Below, piece after piece: positions 25,604 through 35,699 of a stretch of DNA of 38,567 nucleotides; the stretch's first letter is position 1; each line of letters opens with the position of its first letter. Origin of the DNA: Burkholderiales bacterium (GTDB taxonomy: Bacteria > Pseudomonadota > Gammaproteobacteria > Burkholderiales > Casimicrobiaceae); NCBI GenBank assembly GCA_025981645.1, contig JAICXH010000015.1, positions 1 to 38,567 of the forward strand. The letters run 5' to 3'. A program made the position numbers and the translations under genes. The notes under the pieces are model-generated. The model was not told the DNA's origin and did no database searches. It worked only from the letters and a program-made list of their open reading frames with translations.

Positions 25604-27082
25604 ATGACCGAGCCGTTCACCGTCGCCGGCCTCGCTGCGGCGCTCCACGCGAGGCGGATCTCGAGCGTCGAGGCAACGCAGGAGTCGCTCGCGCGGATCG
25701 AGGCTGCGCAGCCGGCGTTGAATGCCTTCGTGACGATCGATCACGAGGGTGCGCTTGCTGCGGCGCGCGCCGCCGACGTGACACTCGCCCGCGGCGCCGC
25801 GCCACCGCTCGCCGGGGTGCCGCTCGCGCACAAGGACGTGCTGATGACGGCCGGCCTGCCGACGACCTGCGCGTCGCGGATGCTCGCCGACTACGTCGCG
25901 CCGTACGACGCGCACGTCGTCGCGCGGTTGCGCGATGCCGGAACAACGCTCGTCGGCAAGACCAACATGGACGAGTTCGCGATGGGCTCGTCGAACGAGA
26001 ACTCGCACTTCGGGCCGGTCGGGAACCCGTGGAACGCCGCGCGCATTCCGGGAGGGAGCTCGGGCGGCTCGGCGGCCGCGGTCGCGGCGCGGCTGGTGCC
26101 CGCGGCGACCGGCACCGATACCGGTGGCTCGGTCAGGCAACCGGCGGCGATGTGCGGCGTCACCGGCATCAAGCCGACCTACGGGCTGTGCTCGCGCTAC
26201 GGGCTCGTCGCCTTCGCGTCGAGCTTCGACACCCCGGGAGTGCTGGCGCAGAACGCCGAGGATTGCGCGCTGGTGCTCGACGCGATGGCCGGGCACGACG
26301 CCCGCGACGCGACGTCGGTCGACCGGGCACCCGCCGACTTCACGCGACTGCTTCGCCGAGGGGCGGGCGCCCGTCCACTCGCCGGGCTTCGCATCGGCCT
26401 GCCGCGCGAGTACTTCGACGCTGGCGTGGCACCCGACGTCGCGAAGGCGGTCGAGGCGGCGCTCGCCGAGTTGCGCGCGCTTGGCGGCGAGACCGTTGCG
26501 ATCGAGCTGCCAACAGTGGGCCACGCGATCCCCGTCTATTACGTGCTGGCACCCGCCGAGGCATCGTCGAACCTGTCGCGCTTCGACGGCGTCCGCTACG
26601 GTCATCGCGCCGCCGCCTATGCCGACCTCGACGACCTCTATTGCCGCACGCGCGCCGAGGGCTTCGGGCCCGAGGTGAAGCGACGCATCCTGATCGGCAC
26701 GTACGTGCTGTCGCGGGGCTACTACGACGCCTACTACCTGAAGGCCCAGCAGGTGCGCCGCCTGATCTCCCAGGACTTCGCGCACGCGCTCGCGCGCTGC
26801 GACGTGATCGCCGGGCCGACCACGCCCGCCGCGGCGTTCGCGCTCGGTACGCGCGTCGCCGATCCGCTGGCGATGTACCTCGGCGACATCTTCACGGTCG
26901 CCGCCAACCTGACCGGGCTCCCGGCGATCTCGATTCCCTGCGGATTCGACGCCGACGGGCTGCCGATCGGTATGCAGCTCCAGGGCCGACACTTCGACGA
27001 GGCCACGCTCCTCGACGCCGCCCACCGCTTCCAGCGGGCAACCGACTGGCACCGGCTCGTTCCGTCCGGGTACGGACGATGA
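25604..27082 (+). CDS. gatA: Asp/Glu-tRNA amidotransferase subunit A (glutaminase)
   Basis: This 492-residue amidase-signature enzyme releases ammonia from glutamine for transfer to aminoacyl-tRNA. The Ser-cisSer-Lys triad is Lys77 (AHKD), Ser152 (GGSSGGS) and Ser176 ([10 protein letters not shown]). The region [23 protein letters not shown] and the C-terminal [22 protein letters not shown] are as in the family. The stop overlaps the gatB start in ATGA. Confidence 0.98.
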   Translation: MTEPFTVAGLAAALHARRISSVEATQESLARIEAAQPALNAFVTIDHEGALAAARAADVTLARGAAPPLAGVPLAHKDVLMTAGLPTTCASRMLADYVAPYDAHVVARLRDAGTTLVGKTNMDEFAMGSSNENSHFGPVGNPWNAARIPGGSSGGSAAAVAARLVPAATGTDTGGSVRQPAAMCGVTGIKPTYGLCSRYGLVAFASSFDTPGVLAQNAEDCALVLDAMAGHDARDATSVDRAPADFTRLLRRGAGARPLAGLRIGLPREYFDAGVAPDVAKAVEAALAELRALGGETVAIELPTVGHAIPVYYVLAPAEASSNLSRFDGVRYGHRAAAYADLDDLYCRTRAEGFGPEVKRRILIGTYVLSRGYYDAYYLKAQQVRRLISQDFAHALARCDVIAGPTTPAAAFALGTRVADPLAMYLGDIFTVAANLTGLPAISIPCGFDADGLPIGMQLQGRHFDEATLLDAAHRFQRATDWHRLVPSGYGR

Positions 27083-28659
27083 GTCGCGCCGGCCACGCGC
27101 GTATCGGCTGGGAGGTGGTGGTCGGCATCGAGACCCACGTCCAGCTCTCCACCGCGTCGAAGATGTTCTCGGGGGCGTCAACCGCCTTCGGCGCGGCGCC
27201 CAACGTCAACGCCTGCGCCGTCGATCTCGCGCTCCCCGGCGTGCTGCCGGTGCCCAATCGCGGGGCGATCGAGCGCGCGCTCGCCTTCGGCCTCGCGATC
27301 GGCGGCACGATCAACCGGGAGAGCGTGTTCGCGCGCAAGAATTACTTCTATCCCGATCTGCCGAAGGGTTACCAGATCTCGCAGTACGAACGACCGATCG
27401 TCACCGGCGGGGCCCTCTCGATCGCGTCCGACGACGGCGAGCGCTCGATTCGCCTCACCCGCGCGCACCTCGAAGAGGACGCCGGCAAGTCGCTGCACGA
27501 GGGTCTTCCGCAGGAGGCCGAAGCGGCGGTCGGCCGCGACGGCTCGGGCATCGACCTCAATCGCGCGGGAACGCCGCTCCTCGAAATCGTCTCCGAGCCC
27601 GACCTCAGGAGCGCCGCCGAGGCCGCAGCGTACGCGCGCAGGCTGCACGCGTTCGTCACCTGGATCGGCATCTGCGACGGCAACCTGCAGGAAGGCAGCT
27701 TCCGCTGCGACGCCAACGTGTCGGTGCGCCGCGAAGGCGCCCCGCTCGGCACGCGCTGCGAGATCAAGAATCTCAACAGCTTCCGCTTCCTCGAGCTCGC
27801 GATCGACTACGAGGCGCGCCGCCAGATCGAGCTGATCGAAGACGGCGGCAGCGTGCGCCAGGAGACGCGTCTCTACGACGCGGGCAGGAACGAGACGCGA
27901 CCGATGCGCAGCAAGGAAGACGCCCAGGATTACCGCTACTTCCCCGATCCCGACCTGCCGCCGCTCGCGATCGACGAGGACTGGATCGAGCGCGTCCGCA
28001 CGTCGCTGCCCGAGCTTCCCGATGCGGTGCGCGCGCGCCTCGTCACCGAGCACGGAATCACCCATTACGACGCGCAGCAGCTCACGGCGTCGCGCGAGCT
28101 CGCCGAGTACTACGAGCGAGCGGCAGCCGCGCTGCCCGCGCACGACGCCGCCGGCTTCAAGCTGGTGGCGAACTGGGTGTTGGGCGAGTTCAGCGCCGCG
28201 CGCAACCGCGACGACGTGCCCATCGAGCGCGCACCGGTCGCACCGGCCCTGCTCGCGGACATTCTGCGGCATGTCACAGACGGCACGATCAGCGTGTCGG
28301 CGGCGAAGACACTATTCAACGAGATGTGGAACGCTGCCTTGCGCGGCGCGACGGCCGGAAACGTGATCGGCATCGTTTCAGGGTTGGTCGAAACGGGATC
28401 TGCAACAGCGTCCACGTCGTCGAGCGTCGATGCGATGATCGAAAGCCTGGGTCTGCGCCAAGTATCCGACGTGGGCGAGCTCGAAGCCCTCGTCGACGCG
28501 GTCATCGCCGCGCAGAGCGCCGTCGTTGCCGAGTTCCGCGGGGGCCGCGAGAAGGCGTTCAACGCCCTCGTCGGTCAGGTGATGAAGGCCTCGCGCGGCA
28601 AGGCGAACCCGGGGCGGGTAAGCGCGCTGCTGAAGGCGAAGCTCGAGCGGTCAGGGTAG
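27079..28659 (+). CDS. gatB: Asp/Glu-tRNA amidotransferase subunit B
   Basis: This tRNA-binding kinase-like subunit phosphorylates the Glu or Asp on the tRNA. The 526 residues start with [22 protein letters not shown] and contain [25 protein letters not shown] and [13 protein letters not shown]. The helical YqeY-like tail ends the protein ([20 protein letters not shown]). It is longer than the usual about 480 residues, in part because of an insert of roughly 25 residues (about 425-450, [19 protein letters not shown] and following Ser) between MWNAAL and [10 protein letters not shown]. The reading frame is intact across the insert. Confidence 0.97.
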   Translation: MSRAGHARIGWEVVVGIETHVQLSTASKMFSGASTAFGAAPNVNACAVDLALPGVLPVPNRGAIERALAFGLAIGGTINRESVFARKNYFYPDLPKGYQISQYERPIVTGGALSIASDDGERSIRLTRAHLEEDAGKSLHEGLPQEAEAAVGRDGSGIDLNRAGTPLLEIVSEPDLRSAAEAAAYARRLHAFVTWIGICDGNLQEGSFRCDANVSVRREGAPLGTRCEIKNLNSFRFLELAIDYEARRQIELIEDGGSVRQETRLYDAGRNETRPMRSKEDAQDYRYFPDPDLPPLAIDEDWIERVRTSLPELPDAVRARLVTEHGITHYDAQQLTASRELAEYYERAAAALPAHDAAGFKLVANWVLGEFSAARNRDDVPIERAPVAPALLADILRHVTDGTISVSAAKTLFNEMWNAALRGATAGNVIGIVSGLVETGSATASTSSSVDAMIESLGLRQVSDVGELEALVDAVIAAQSAVVAEFRGGREKAFNALVGQVMKASRGKANPGRVSALLKAKLERSG

Positions 28660-28706
28660 CCAGCCGGGCAACCGTCAGCTGAGCCGGAATCCGCCACCGG
28701 ACTCGA

Positions 28707-28746
28707 TGATTGCCTTCGGCAAGTAAATACTTGCCAAAAGCAATCA
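28707..28746. promoter_or_regulatory. 40-bp nested palindrome, probable MarR operator
   Basis: The inner arms GGCAAGTA/TACTTGCC (28718-28725, 28728-28735) and outer arms TGATTGC/GCAATCA (28707-28713, 28740-28746) share one axis at 28726/28727. In total 17 of 20 positions pair. It ends 20 bp before the ATG of the MarR-GNAT gene and is distinctly AT-richer than its surroundings. This is what an autoregulatory MarR-type site would look like. Confidence 0.7.
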
Positions 28747-28759
28747 AGTGTCCTACCCT
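28731..28759 (+). promoter_or_regulatory. Predicted promoter of the MarR-GNAT gene
   Basis: TTGCCA (28731-28736) and TACCCT (28754-28759) are 17 nt apart. The -35 box is inside the palindromic operator, so bound repressor would block RNA polymerase. The -10 box is 7 nt before the ATG, which implies a very short leader or a leaderless message. Confidence 0.4.
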
Positions 28760-28766
28760 GCGGTCG

Positions 28767-29738
28767 ATGGGCGATCCTGAATTCGAGCGCCGAGTCGACG
28801 CCGTCCGAAGCTTCAGCCGCTTCTACACCCGTCGAATCGGGGTTCTGCGCGAGCGCCTGCACGATAGCGGCCTGACGTTGCCCGAAGCCCGCATCGTCTA
28901 CGAGCTCGCGCAGCGCGAGCACGCGACCGCGAGCGAACTGGCCGTCGAGCTTTCCCTCGACGCCGGCTACCTGAGCCGCCTGCTGCGGGGACTCGGCCGG
29001 CGCAAACTGATTGCGCGTCGCCGCGACGATGCCGACGCGCGCCAGGTGGCGCTTTCCCTGACCGCGCCGGGGCGCATTGCATTCGCCACCATCGACGGGC
29101 GCTCGCGCGATGAAATTGCCGCGATGCTCACCGCGCTTTCCGCCCCCGCGCAGCGTCGGCTGGTCGATTCGCTGGAATCCGTCCGGCAGCTTCTCGACCC
29201 CGATCCCGAGCCTCGCGTTCCCTACCTGTTGCGCGCGCACCGCCCCGGCGACATCGGATGGGTCATCCACCGGCACGGCGCACTCTACGCCGCGGAATAC
29301 GGTTGGGACGAGACCTTCGAAGGGCTCGTCGCGCAGATTGCCGGCGATTTCCTCCGCCGATTCAAGCCCGGGCGAGAGCGCTGCTGGATCGCCGAGCGCG
29401 ATGGCGTGGTCGTAGGCTCGATCTTCCTCGTCGCCAAATCGGCCACCGTCGCGCAACTTCGGCTGCTTTACGTGGAACCCGAGGTGCGGGGCCTCGGCAT
29501 CGGACGCCGGCTGGTCGACGAATGCCTGCGCTTCGCGCGCGAGGCGGGTTACGCGAAAGTCATGCTGTGGACCAACGACGTGCTGGTTTCGGCGCGGAGA
29601 ATCTACGAGGCCGCGGGCTTCCGCCTGGTCGGTGAAGAAGCGCACCACAGTTTCGGCCACCGCCTCACCGGGCAGAACTGGGAGATAACGTTCGATCGAG
29701 GCGCCGGCTCGGCGCACCGTCGCCGCCGCGGCGCCTGA
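28767..29738 (+). CDS. MarR-family regulator fused to a GNAT acetyltransferase
   Basis: This 323-residue two-domain protein has residues about 10-140 as a MarR winged helix (recognition helix near 66-77, LDAGYLSRLLRGL; wing RRRDDADARQVALSLT). Residues about 155-310 are a GNAT domain with the acetyl-CoA loop RGLGIGRR (241-248) and the NDVLVSARRIYEAAGFRLVGEE motif near the end. Such fusions are common in proteobacteria and actinobacteria; ligand and acetyl acceptor are unknown. A 40-bp palindrome lies directly upstream. It is convergent with ettA, 3 bp away. Confidence 0.92.
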   Translation: MGDPEFERRVDAVRSFSRFYTRRIGVLRERLHDSGLTLPEARIVYELAQREHATASELAVELSLDAGYLSRLLRGLGRRKLIARRRDDADARQVALSLTAPGRIAFATIDGRSRDEIAAMLTALSAPAQRRLVDSLESVRQLLDPDPEPRVPYLLRAHRPGDIGWVIHRHGALYAAEYGWDETFEGLVAQIAGDFLRRFKPGRERCWIAERDGVVVGSIFLVAKSATVAQLRLLYVEPEVRGLGIGRRLVDECLRFAREAGYAKVMLWTNDVLVSARRIYEAAGFRLVGEEAHHSFGHRLTGQNWEITFDRGAGSAHRRRRGA

Positions 29739-29741
29739 CCG

Positions 29742-31406
29742 CTACGAATGCAGCGGCTTGTACCGCGGCCGATGCGGGCGCGCACCCTCCTCGCCCAGCC
29801 GCTTGAGCTTGTCGGCCTCGTACTCCTGGTAGTTGCCTTCGAAGAACATCCATTTCGACTGATCCTCGGCCGCGAGGATGTGCGTCGCGATACGATCGAG
29901 GAACCAGCGGTCGTGCGAGATCACGAGCGCGCTGCCGGCGAACTCGACGAGCGCATCCTCCAGCGCGCGCAGCGTCTCGACGTCGAGATCGTTGGAGGGC
30001 TCGTCGAGGAGCAGCACGTTGCCACCCTTCAGGAGCGTCGCCGCGAGGTGGAGCCGTCCGCGCTCGCCGCCGGAGAGCGTGCCGACCTTCTTCTGCTGGT
30101 CGGGTCCCTTGAAGTTGAAGCGCCCGAGGTAGGCGCGCGACGGCATCTCGAATCGGCCGACGGTGAGGATGTCCTGGCCGCCCGAGATCGCCTCCCACGC
30201 TGTCTTGTCGTTGGGAAGCGCCTCGCGCGTCTGGTCGACGACGGCGAGCTTCACCGTCGGCCCGATCACCACCTCGCCGCGATCGGATTTCTCGGCGCCA
30301 GTGATCAGCTTGAACAGCGTCGTCTTTCCGGCACCATTGGGGCCGATGATGCCGACGATCGCACCGGGCGGAACCGCGAAAGAGAGATCGTCGATCAGCT
30401 CACGCTCATCAAACCCCTTGCTGACGCCGCGGAACTCGATCACCGAACCGCCGAGGCGCTCGGCAACCGGGATGAAGATCTCCTGGGTCTCGTTGCGCTG
30501 CTGATGCTCGTAGCTCGCGAGCTCCTCGAAGCGCGCGATGCGCGCCTTGTTCTTCGCCTGCCGCCCTTTCGGATTGGTGCGCACCCACTCGAGCTCGCGC
30601 TGCATCGCCTTGATCCGTCCCGCCTCCTGCTTCGCCTCGCGCTCGAGCCGCTCCTCCTTCTGCTCGAGCCACGACGTGTAGTTGCCCTTCCACGGGATGC
30701 CGTAGCCGCGGTCGAGCTCGAGGATCCACTCGGCAGCGTTGTCGAGGAAATAACGGTCGTGGGTGACGGCGATCACCGTCCCCGGAAAGCGCTGCAGGAA
30801 CTGTTCGAGCCAGCCGACGCTCTCGGCGTCGAGGTGGTTCGTCGGTTCGTCGAGAAGCAGCATGTCGGGCTTCGACAGCAAGTGCCGGCACAGTGCGACG
30901 CGGCGCTTCTCGCCGCCCGAGAGCTTGCCGATCGTGGCGTCCCACGCCGGAAGGCGCAGTGCATCGGCGGCGATCTCCATCTGCACGCCGGCATTGGCGC
31001 CCGATGCGGCGATCACCGCTTCGAGGCGCGCCTGCTCGGCCGCGAGGGCGTCGAAGTCTGCGTCCGGCTCGGCGTAAGCGGCGTAGACCTCGTCGAGCCG
31101 CGTCTTCGCGGTGAGCACCTCGGACATGCCCTCCTCGACGGCGGCGCGCACCGTCGCCTGCGGGTCGAGCATCGGCTCCTGCGGCAGGTAACCGACGCGA
31201 AGGCCAGGCATCGGCGTCGCCTCGCCCTCGAACTCGGTATCGACGCCGGCCATGATCTTCAGCAGGCTCGACTTGCCGGCGCCGTTGAGGCCGAGCACGC
31301 CGATCTTCGCGCCCGGGAAGAACGAAAGCGAGATGTCGCGCAGGATCACGCGCTTCGGCGGCACGACCTTGCCGACGCGACTCATCGTGTAGACGTACTG
31401 GGGCAT
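29742..31406 (-). CDS. ettA: Energy-dependent translational throttle protein EttA (ABC-F)
   Basis: This 554-residue soluble tandem-ABC ATPase binds the ribosomal E site and gates elongation according to ATP/ADP. Walker A motifs are GLNGAGKSS (39-47) and GPNGAGKTT, signatures LSGGEKRR and LSGGERGR, and Walker B LLLDEPTNHLD and LLLDEPSNDLD. The arm and linker region PWKGNYTSWLEQKEERL followed by the K/R-rich QAKNKARIARFEEL is as in EttA. The start MPQYVYTMSRVGK is the family N-terminus. Confidence 0.97.
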   Translation of the reverse strand: MPQYVYTMSRVGKVVPPKRVILRDISLSFFPGAKIGVLGLNGAGKSSLLKIMAGVDTEFEGEATPMPGLRVGYLPQEPMLDPQATVRAAVEEGMSEVLTAKTRLDEVYAAYAEPDADFDALAAEQARLEAVIAASGANAGVQMEIAADALRLPAWDATIGKLSGGEKRRVALCRHLLSKPDMLLLDEPTNHLDAESVGWLEQFLQRFPGTVIAVTHDRYFLDNAAEWILELDRGYGIPWKGNYTSWLEQKEERLEREAKQEAGRIKAMQRELEWVRTNPKGRQAKNKARIARFEELASYEHQQRNETQEIFIPVAERLGGSVIEFRGVSKGFDERELIDDLSFAVPPGAIVGIIGPNGAGKTTLFKLITGAEKSDRGEVVIGPTVKLAVVDQTREALPNDKTAWEAISGGQDILTVGRFEMPSRAYLGRFNFKGPDQQKKVGTLSGGERGRLHLAATLLKGGNVLLLDEPSNDLDVETLRALEDALVEFAGSALVISHDRWFLDRIATHILAAEDQSKWMFFEGNYQEYEADKLKRLGEEGARPHRPRYKPLHS

Positions 31407-31430
31407 CGAAACTTCGCAAGCGTTGCGGGG

Positions 31431-31445
31431 CTGCGATTATCGCAG
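31431..31445. repeat. 15-bp palindrome upstream of ettA
   Basis: CTGCGAT and ATCGCAG flank a single T, 24 bp before the ettA start codon. Read on the minus strand it contains GATAAT, a possible -10 box. It could be an operator or part of the promoter; the -35 region is not convincing. Confidence 0.4.
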
Positions 31446-31513
31446 GACCGCCGCTGCGGAGCCGCCGACGCGCGACGAAAGACGAGGGAAGCGCTGCGCG
31501 CGGGCGCGCGCGA

Positions 31514-32275
31514 TCAGTTGCGGGCGGCGGAAGCCTGCGACGCGGCCGAGAGCCGCGACGCGGAAGAGAGCTGCGTACTCGACGCGATCGACGTGGCGCT
31601 GCTCGACGGCGACCTCGTCAGCTGCTCGTAGCGCAGGCGGTCGGCGTCGTAGCGCGCGGTGATCGTCGCCGCCTCGTTCTTGCGCTCGGCGATGAATGCC
31701 TGCTGGCGAGCGAGCTCGGCTTCGGTCGACGCGAGTTCGTGTGTAATGGCCGCGGGCACGGGCCTGGATCCGTAAGCCGCCTTCTCCGCCTTCAGCTCGT
31801 CGCACCGCCTGGCGATGTCTGCGGCATAGCTCGTCGTCGATGCGATCTGCCCGCGAATCGTGGAGAGCGCGCGCCCCTTCGCGAGTTCGATCTCGGCAAC
31901 GCTCGAGTACGAGTCGAGCAGGGCGCGATCGCGCCGCTCCGAAGCCTGTCGGTCGCGAGCGAGCTGGCGATTCCTCTCCTCCTCGGCGGTACTCGTCGCC
32001 TGCTGCGACAGCGGCGCCGCCTTGCCGGTGTGCCGGATGGCGACACCCTGGTGGTTGAGCTCCTCGTGCGCGCCGTTGACCGCATCGGGCGGCAGGTGGT
32101 CGCTGTAGTGAACGACTCCGCGGCTGTCGGTCCACTTGTAGAGCTCGGCGTGGGCGATCGTCGCGATGGCGAACAGCACGATCCCGACGAGAAGCGCCGG
32201 CAGCAGCCCCATCGAGACCGACGCGTCGTCGTCGCGCTCGACGTGCGAGTCGTGCAGATGCAGTGCGTCCATCAT
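31514..32275 (-). CDS. DUF4124 domain protein with coiled coil
   Basis: This 253-residue exported or membrane-anchored protein has a hydrophobic segment at about 24-43 ([20 protein letters not shown]), which may be a signal peptide. The DUF4124 domain follows ([20 protein letters not shown], about 44-65), then a long Arg/Glu/Ala coiled coil (about 95-220) and a Ser/Ala-rich tail. DUF4124 proteins are frequent in beta- and gammaproteobacteria and remain uncharacterised. The start overlaps the pyrE stop codon (ATGA); a second ATG follows immediately. Confidence 0.85.
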   Translation of the reverse strand: MMDALHLHDSHVERDDDASVSMGLLPALLVGIVLFAIATIAHAELYKWTDSRGVVHYSDHLPPDAVNGAHEELNHQGVAIRHTGKAAPLSQQATSTAEEERNRQLARDRQASERRDRALLDSYSSVAEIELAKGRALSTIRGQIASTTSYAADIARRCDELKAEKAAYGSRPVPAAITHELASTEAELARQQAFIAERKNEAATITARYDADRLRYEQLTRSPSSSATSIASSTQLSSASRLSAASQASAARN

Positions 32276-32913
32276 GCGGCGCCCCAGCGCTCCCGATAGG
32301 CGGTAATCGCGTCCCGGTGGACGGCGAGGTCGTCGCGGGTGGCGACCAGCGCCATCACGTCATCGAGCGTCGCGATCGCGGCAACCGGGATGCCGAATTC
32401 GGTCTCGACTTCCCGCACCGCCGACAGCGTGCCGCTGCCGCGCTCCATGCGGTCGAGCGCGATCAGCACTCCGGCGGGCGTCGCACCGTGCGCGCGAAGG
32501 GCGGCGACCGATTCGCGTACCGAGGTTCCCGCCGTGATGACGTCGTCGACGATCATCACGCGCCCCGCGAGCGTTGCGCCGACGATCGATCCACCTTCGC
32601 CATGATCCTTTGCTTCCTTGCGGTTGAAGCTGAACGGCAGATTGTGCCCGGAGGCGGCAAGAGCGATCGCCGTCGCCGCGGCAAGGGTGATGCCCTTGTA
32701 CGCGGGTCCGAAAAGCTGGTCGCAGCCGATGCCCGAAGCAATCAATGCCTCCGCGTAGAACTCGCCCAGGCGGCGCAGGCTCGCGCCGTCGTTGAACAGT
32801 CCCGCGTTGAAGAAATACGGAGTCCTGCGCCCCGCCTTGGTCACGAAGTCACCAAATCTAAGCACGTCACGTGCCAAGGCGAACTGCAGAAAGGCCTGTC
32901 GGAAGTCGGTCAT
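32272..32913 (-). CDS. pyrE: Orotate phosphoribosyltransferase
   Basis: This 213-residue enzyme of pyrimidine synthesis joins orotate with PRPP to give OMP. The PRPP-binding motif [13 protein letters not shown] (about 118-130) and the flexible loop [13 protein letters not shown] are intact, and [15 protein letters not shown] binds orotate. Length is typical. It is divergent from xth with only 47 bp between start codons. Confidence 0.98.
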   Translation of the reverse strand: MTDFRQAFLQFALARDVLRFGDFVTKAGRRTPYFFNAGLFNDGASLRRLGEFYAEALIASGIGCDQLFGPAYKGITLAAATAIALAASGHNLPFSFNRKEAKDHGEGGSIVGATLAGRVMIVDDVITAGTSVRESVAALRAHGATPAGVLIALDRMERGSGTLSAVREVETEFGIPVAAIATLDDVMALVATRDDLAVHRDAITAYRERWGAA

Positions 32914-32920
32914 GAAGCGA

Positions 32921-32944
32921 CGAACGGTCGATGAACGACGTTCG
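32921..32944. repeat. Imperfect inverted repeat in the pyrE/xth divergent promoter region
   Basis: CGAACGGTCG (32921-32930) and CGACGTTCG (32936-32944) pair with one bulged G around a 5-nt centre. In a 47-bp divergent region this is a candidate shared regulator site; no specific regulator can be named. Confidence 0.35.
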
Positions 32945-32960
32945 AGGATAGCATTGGGGG

Positions 32961-33737
32961 ATGCGCGTCATCACGCTCAACGTCAACGGTCTGCGCTCGG
33001 CGGAGCGCAAGGGCTTTGCGAGCTGGCTCGCGCGCACCGACCCGTGGGACGTCGTCTGCGTGCAGGAGATCAAGTGCGCGTTGGACGACGTGCCGCCCCC
33101 GCTCGCGAGCCCGCGCCGCTCGCTCGCTGCGTTCTATCCGGCGGCACGCCGCGGCTACGCCGGCGTTGCCCTCTACGCGAGGACGCCGGCGGCGCTCGTC
33201 CACGGCTTCGGTGACACCGAGTTCGATGCCGAGGGCCGCTACCTGCAGGCCGATTTTCGCGGGCTCTCGATCGTCAGCCTTTACCTGCCGTCGGGCTCGA
33301 GCGGGCCGCACCGGCAGGCTTCGAAGTTCCGTTTCCTCGATTCCTTCCTGCCGCAGCTCGCGAGGCTCGCGCAGTCCGGACGCGAGGTGATCGTCTGTGG
33401 TGACTGGAACATCGCCCACCAGCCGATCGACCTCAGGAACTGGCGCAGCAACCAGAAGAACTCGGGCTTCCTGCCGGAGGAGCGCGCGTGGCTCACGCGC
33501 GTGTTCGACGAGCTCGGCTACGTCGACGTGTTCCGCCGGCTCGACGCCCGCCCGGAGCAGTACACGTGGTGGTCGAACCGCGGACAGGCGTGGGCGAAGA
33601 ACGTCGGCTGGCGCATCGACTATCAGATCGCGACGCCGGGCATCGCGAAGCGCGCCCGCGCCGCGTCGATCTACAAGACCCGTCGTTTCTCCGATCACGC
33701 TCCGCTCGTGATCGACTACGATTTCGAGCTCGCCTGA
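32961..33737 (+). CDS. xth: Exodeoxyribonuclease III (AP endonuclease)
   Basis: This 258-residue Mg-dependent nuclease of the ExoIII/APE family cuts at abasic sites. Visible are the N-terminal LNVNGLRSA, the metal-binding Glu in CVQEIKC, the [13 protein letters not shown] core and the C-terminal [12 protein letters not shown] with the catalytic Asp-His pair. It matches betaproteobacterial homologues in length. A GGGGG-type stretch precedes the ATG. Confidence 0.97.
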   Translation: MRVITLNVNGLRSAERKGFASWLARTDPWDVVCVQEIKCALDDVPPPLASPRRSLAAFYPAARRGYAGVALYARTPAALVHGFGDTEFDAEGRYLQADFRGLSIVSLYLPSGSSGPHRQASKFRFLDSFLPQLARLAQSGREVIVCGDWNIAHQPIDLRNWRSNQKNSGFLPEERAWLTRVFDELGYVDVFRRLDARPEQYTWWSNRGQAWAKNVGWRIDYQIATPGIAKRARAASIYKTRRFSDHAPLVIDYDFELA

Positions 33738-33746
33738 GCGTCGGCG

Positions 33747-35696
33747 ATGATCCGCATCGTCGACCTCACGCTCGCGCGCGGCGACCGCGTGCTGCTGAAG
33801 AACGTGCAGCTCGCCGTCCACGCAGGGCACAAGGTCGGCATCGTCGGACCGAACGGCTGCGGCAAGTCGAGCCTGTTCGCGCTGCTTCGCGGCGAGCTCG
33901 TTCCCGACGCAGGATCGGTCGAGTTGCCGCCGCGGTGGACGCTCGCGTGGGTCGCGCAGGAGACGCCTGCGGTCGCGACCCCGGCAATCGAGTTCGTTCT
34001 CGACGGCGACGCCGCGCTGCGCAACCTCGAACGCGAGCTCGCCGGCGCCGCATTCGACGATGGGACCGCCGGCGACGAGACCGCCGGCCACACGCACGTC
34101 GCCGAACTGCACAGCCGCTTCGAGGCGATCGGCGGCTATCGGGCGCGGGCACGCGCGGCAACGCTCCTCGCCGGGCTCGGCTTCGACGAGACCGCGCAGG
34201 CGCGCCCGGTGGCGACCTTCTCGGGCGGCTGGAGAATGCGCCTCAACCTCGCGCGGGCGCTGATGTGCCGCTCGGACCTCCTGCTCCTCGACGAGCCGAC
34301 CAACCATCTCGATCTCGACGCTGTCCTGTGGCTCGAGGAATGGTTGCGCCGCTATCCAGGCACGCTGCTGCTGATCACCCACGATCGGGACTTCCTCGAC
34401 GCGGTCGCCGGAACCATCGTGCATTTCGACGCGGGCCGGCTCGTTTCGTACCGCGGCAATTACGCGCAGTTCGAGCGCGAGCGGGGAGAGCGGCTCGCGC
34501 TGCAGCAGGCGAACCATGCGAAGCAGCAGCGCCAGATCGCCCACCTGCGCAGCTACATCGACCGCTTCCGCGCCAAGGCCACGCATGCGCGCCAGGCACA
34601 GAGCCGCATTCACGCGCTCGAACGAATGGAGCTGATCGCTCCGGCACACGTTGACAGTCCGTTCGATTTCTCGTTTGCGCCGACCGGCGTTCAATCGCGC
34701 CAGCTCGTCCGGCTCGAAGCCGCGAGCCTCGGTTACTCCGGGGCAGCGCCGACGCTCGCCGGGGTCGACTGGGCGGTGCTCGCCGGTGCGCGCATCGGGC
34801 TGCTTGGGGCGAACGGGGCAGGCAAGTCGACGTTGCTGAAATCGCTCGCCGGAACGCTGCCACTGCTCGCCGGAACGCGCCACGCGGCGGCGCCACTACG
34901 GCTCGGCTACTTCGCGCAGCATCAGGTCGAGCAGCTTGTCGCCCCGGATTCGCCGCTCGCCCACCTGCGCCGTCTCGCGCCCGACGCCCGCGAGCAGGAG
35001 CTGCGCGACTATCTCGGCGGCTTCGATTTCCGCGGTGATCAGGCGACATCGCCGGTCGGCCGCCTCTCCGGGGGCGAGAAGGCGCGCCTCACGCTCGCAT
35101 TGATCGTGCGCGAGCGCCCGAACCTGCTGCTGCTCGACGAACCGACCAACCACCTCGATCTCGAGATGCGCGAGGCGCTGACCGAAGCGCTGCAGGACTA
35201 CGACGGTGCGCTGATCGTCGTCGCCCACGACCGGCACCTGTTGCGCGCCACCGCCGACGAGCTGTGGTGGATCGTCGGCGGCAGGCTCGCGCCCTTCGAC
35301 GGCGATCTCGACGACTACCGCGCGCAGGTGCTCGCACGCGGCAAGCGCGACGAGGCCGATGCTGCGCCCGAACTGCGCAGCGGCGAGCGAGCCGGTGACG
35401 GATCGGCCGGCGAGCGCGCCGACCGCCGCGCGCAGCGCCGTGCCGAAGCGCTCGCGCGCCAGCAGCGCTCCGACCGTCGCAAGCCGCTTCTCACGCGCCA
35501 GATGGCAATCGAGCGCGAGATGGACGCGCTCGGCTTCGAGAAGCGCGAACTCGAACAGTGGCTCGCGTCGCCGGCCGCCTACGTCGACGATGAGAAAGGG
35601 CGGCTCGTCGCCGCGATCGAGCGCCAGGGCGAACTCACGTACTCGCTGGCGCGTCTCGAAGCGGAGTGGATCGAGCTCGTCGAGGCGCTTGGTTAG
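33747..35696 (+). CDS. ABC-F family ATPase, YheS-like
   Basis: This 649-residue soluble protein has two ABC domains: Walker A GPNGCGKSS and GANGAGKST, Walker B LLLDEPTNHLD twice, signatures FSGGWRMRLNLARALM and LSGGEKARLTLALI. The linker contains SYRGNYAQFERER and a basic coiled coil, and an Arg-rich C-terminal extension (about 540-649) has a coiled coil, as in YheS. ABC-F proteins act on ribosomes. The exact role of YheS is less clear than that of EttA. It starts 9 bp after xth and may be co-transcribed. Confidence 0.93.
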   Translation: MIRIVDLTLARGDRVLLKNVQLAVHAGHKVGIVGPNGCGKSSLFALLRGELVPDAGSVELPPRWTLAWVAQETPAVATPAIEFVLDGDAALRNLERELAGAAFDDGTAGDETAGHTHVAELHSRFEAIGGYRARARAATLLAGLGFDETAQARPVATFSGGWRMRLNLARALMCRSDLLLLDEPTNHLDLDAVLWLEEWLRRYPGTLLLITHDRDFLDAVAGTIVHFDAGRLVSYRGNYAQFERERGERLALQQANHAKQQRQIAHLRSYIDRFRAKATHARQAQSRIHALERMELIAPAHVDSPFDFSFAPTGVQSRQLVRLEAASLGYSGAAPTLAGVDWAVLAGARIGLLGANGAGKSTLLKSLAGTLPLLAGTRHAAAPLRLGYFAQHQVEQLVAPDSPLAHLRRLAPDAREQELRDYLGGFDFRGDQATSPVGRLSGGEKARLTLALIVRERPNLLLLDEPTNHLDLEMREALTEALQDYDGALIVVAHDRHLLRATADELWWIVGGRLAPFDGDLDDYRAQVLARGKRDEADAAPELRSGERAGDGSAGERADRRAQRRAEALARQQRSDRRKPLLTRQMAIEREMDALGFEKRELEQWLASPAAYVDDEKGRLVAAIERQGELTYSLARLEAEWIELVEALG

Positions 35697-35699
35697 CCG

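Noticed and set aside
29742-35696. Two ABC-F proteins near each other as a ribosome-protection antibiotic-resistance module
   Set aside because: They match housekeeping EttA and YheS types, are on opposite strands and are separated by pyrE and xth; no resistance context.
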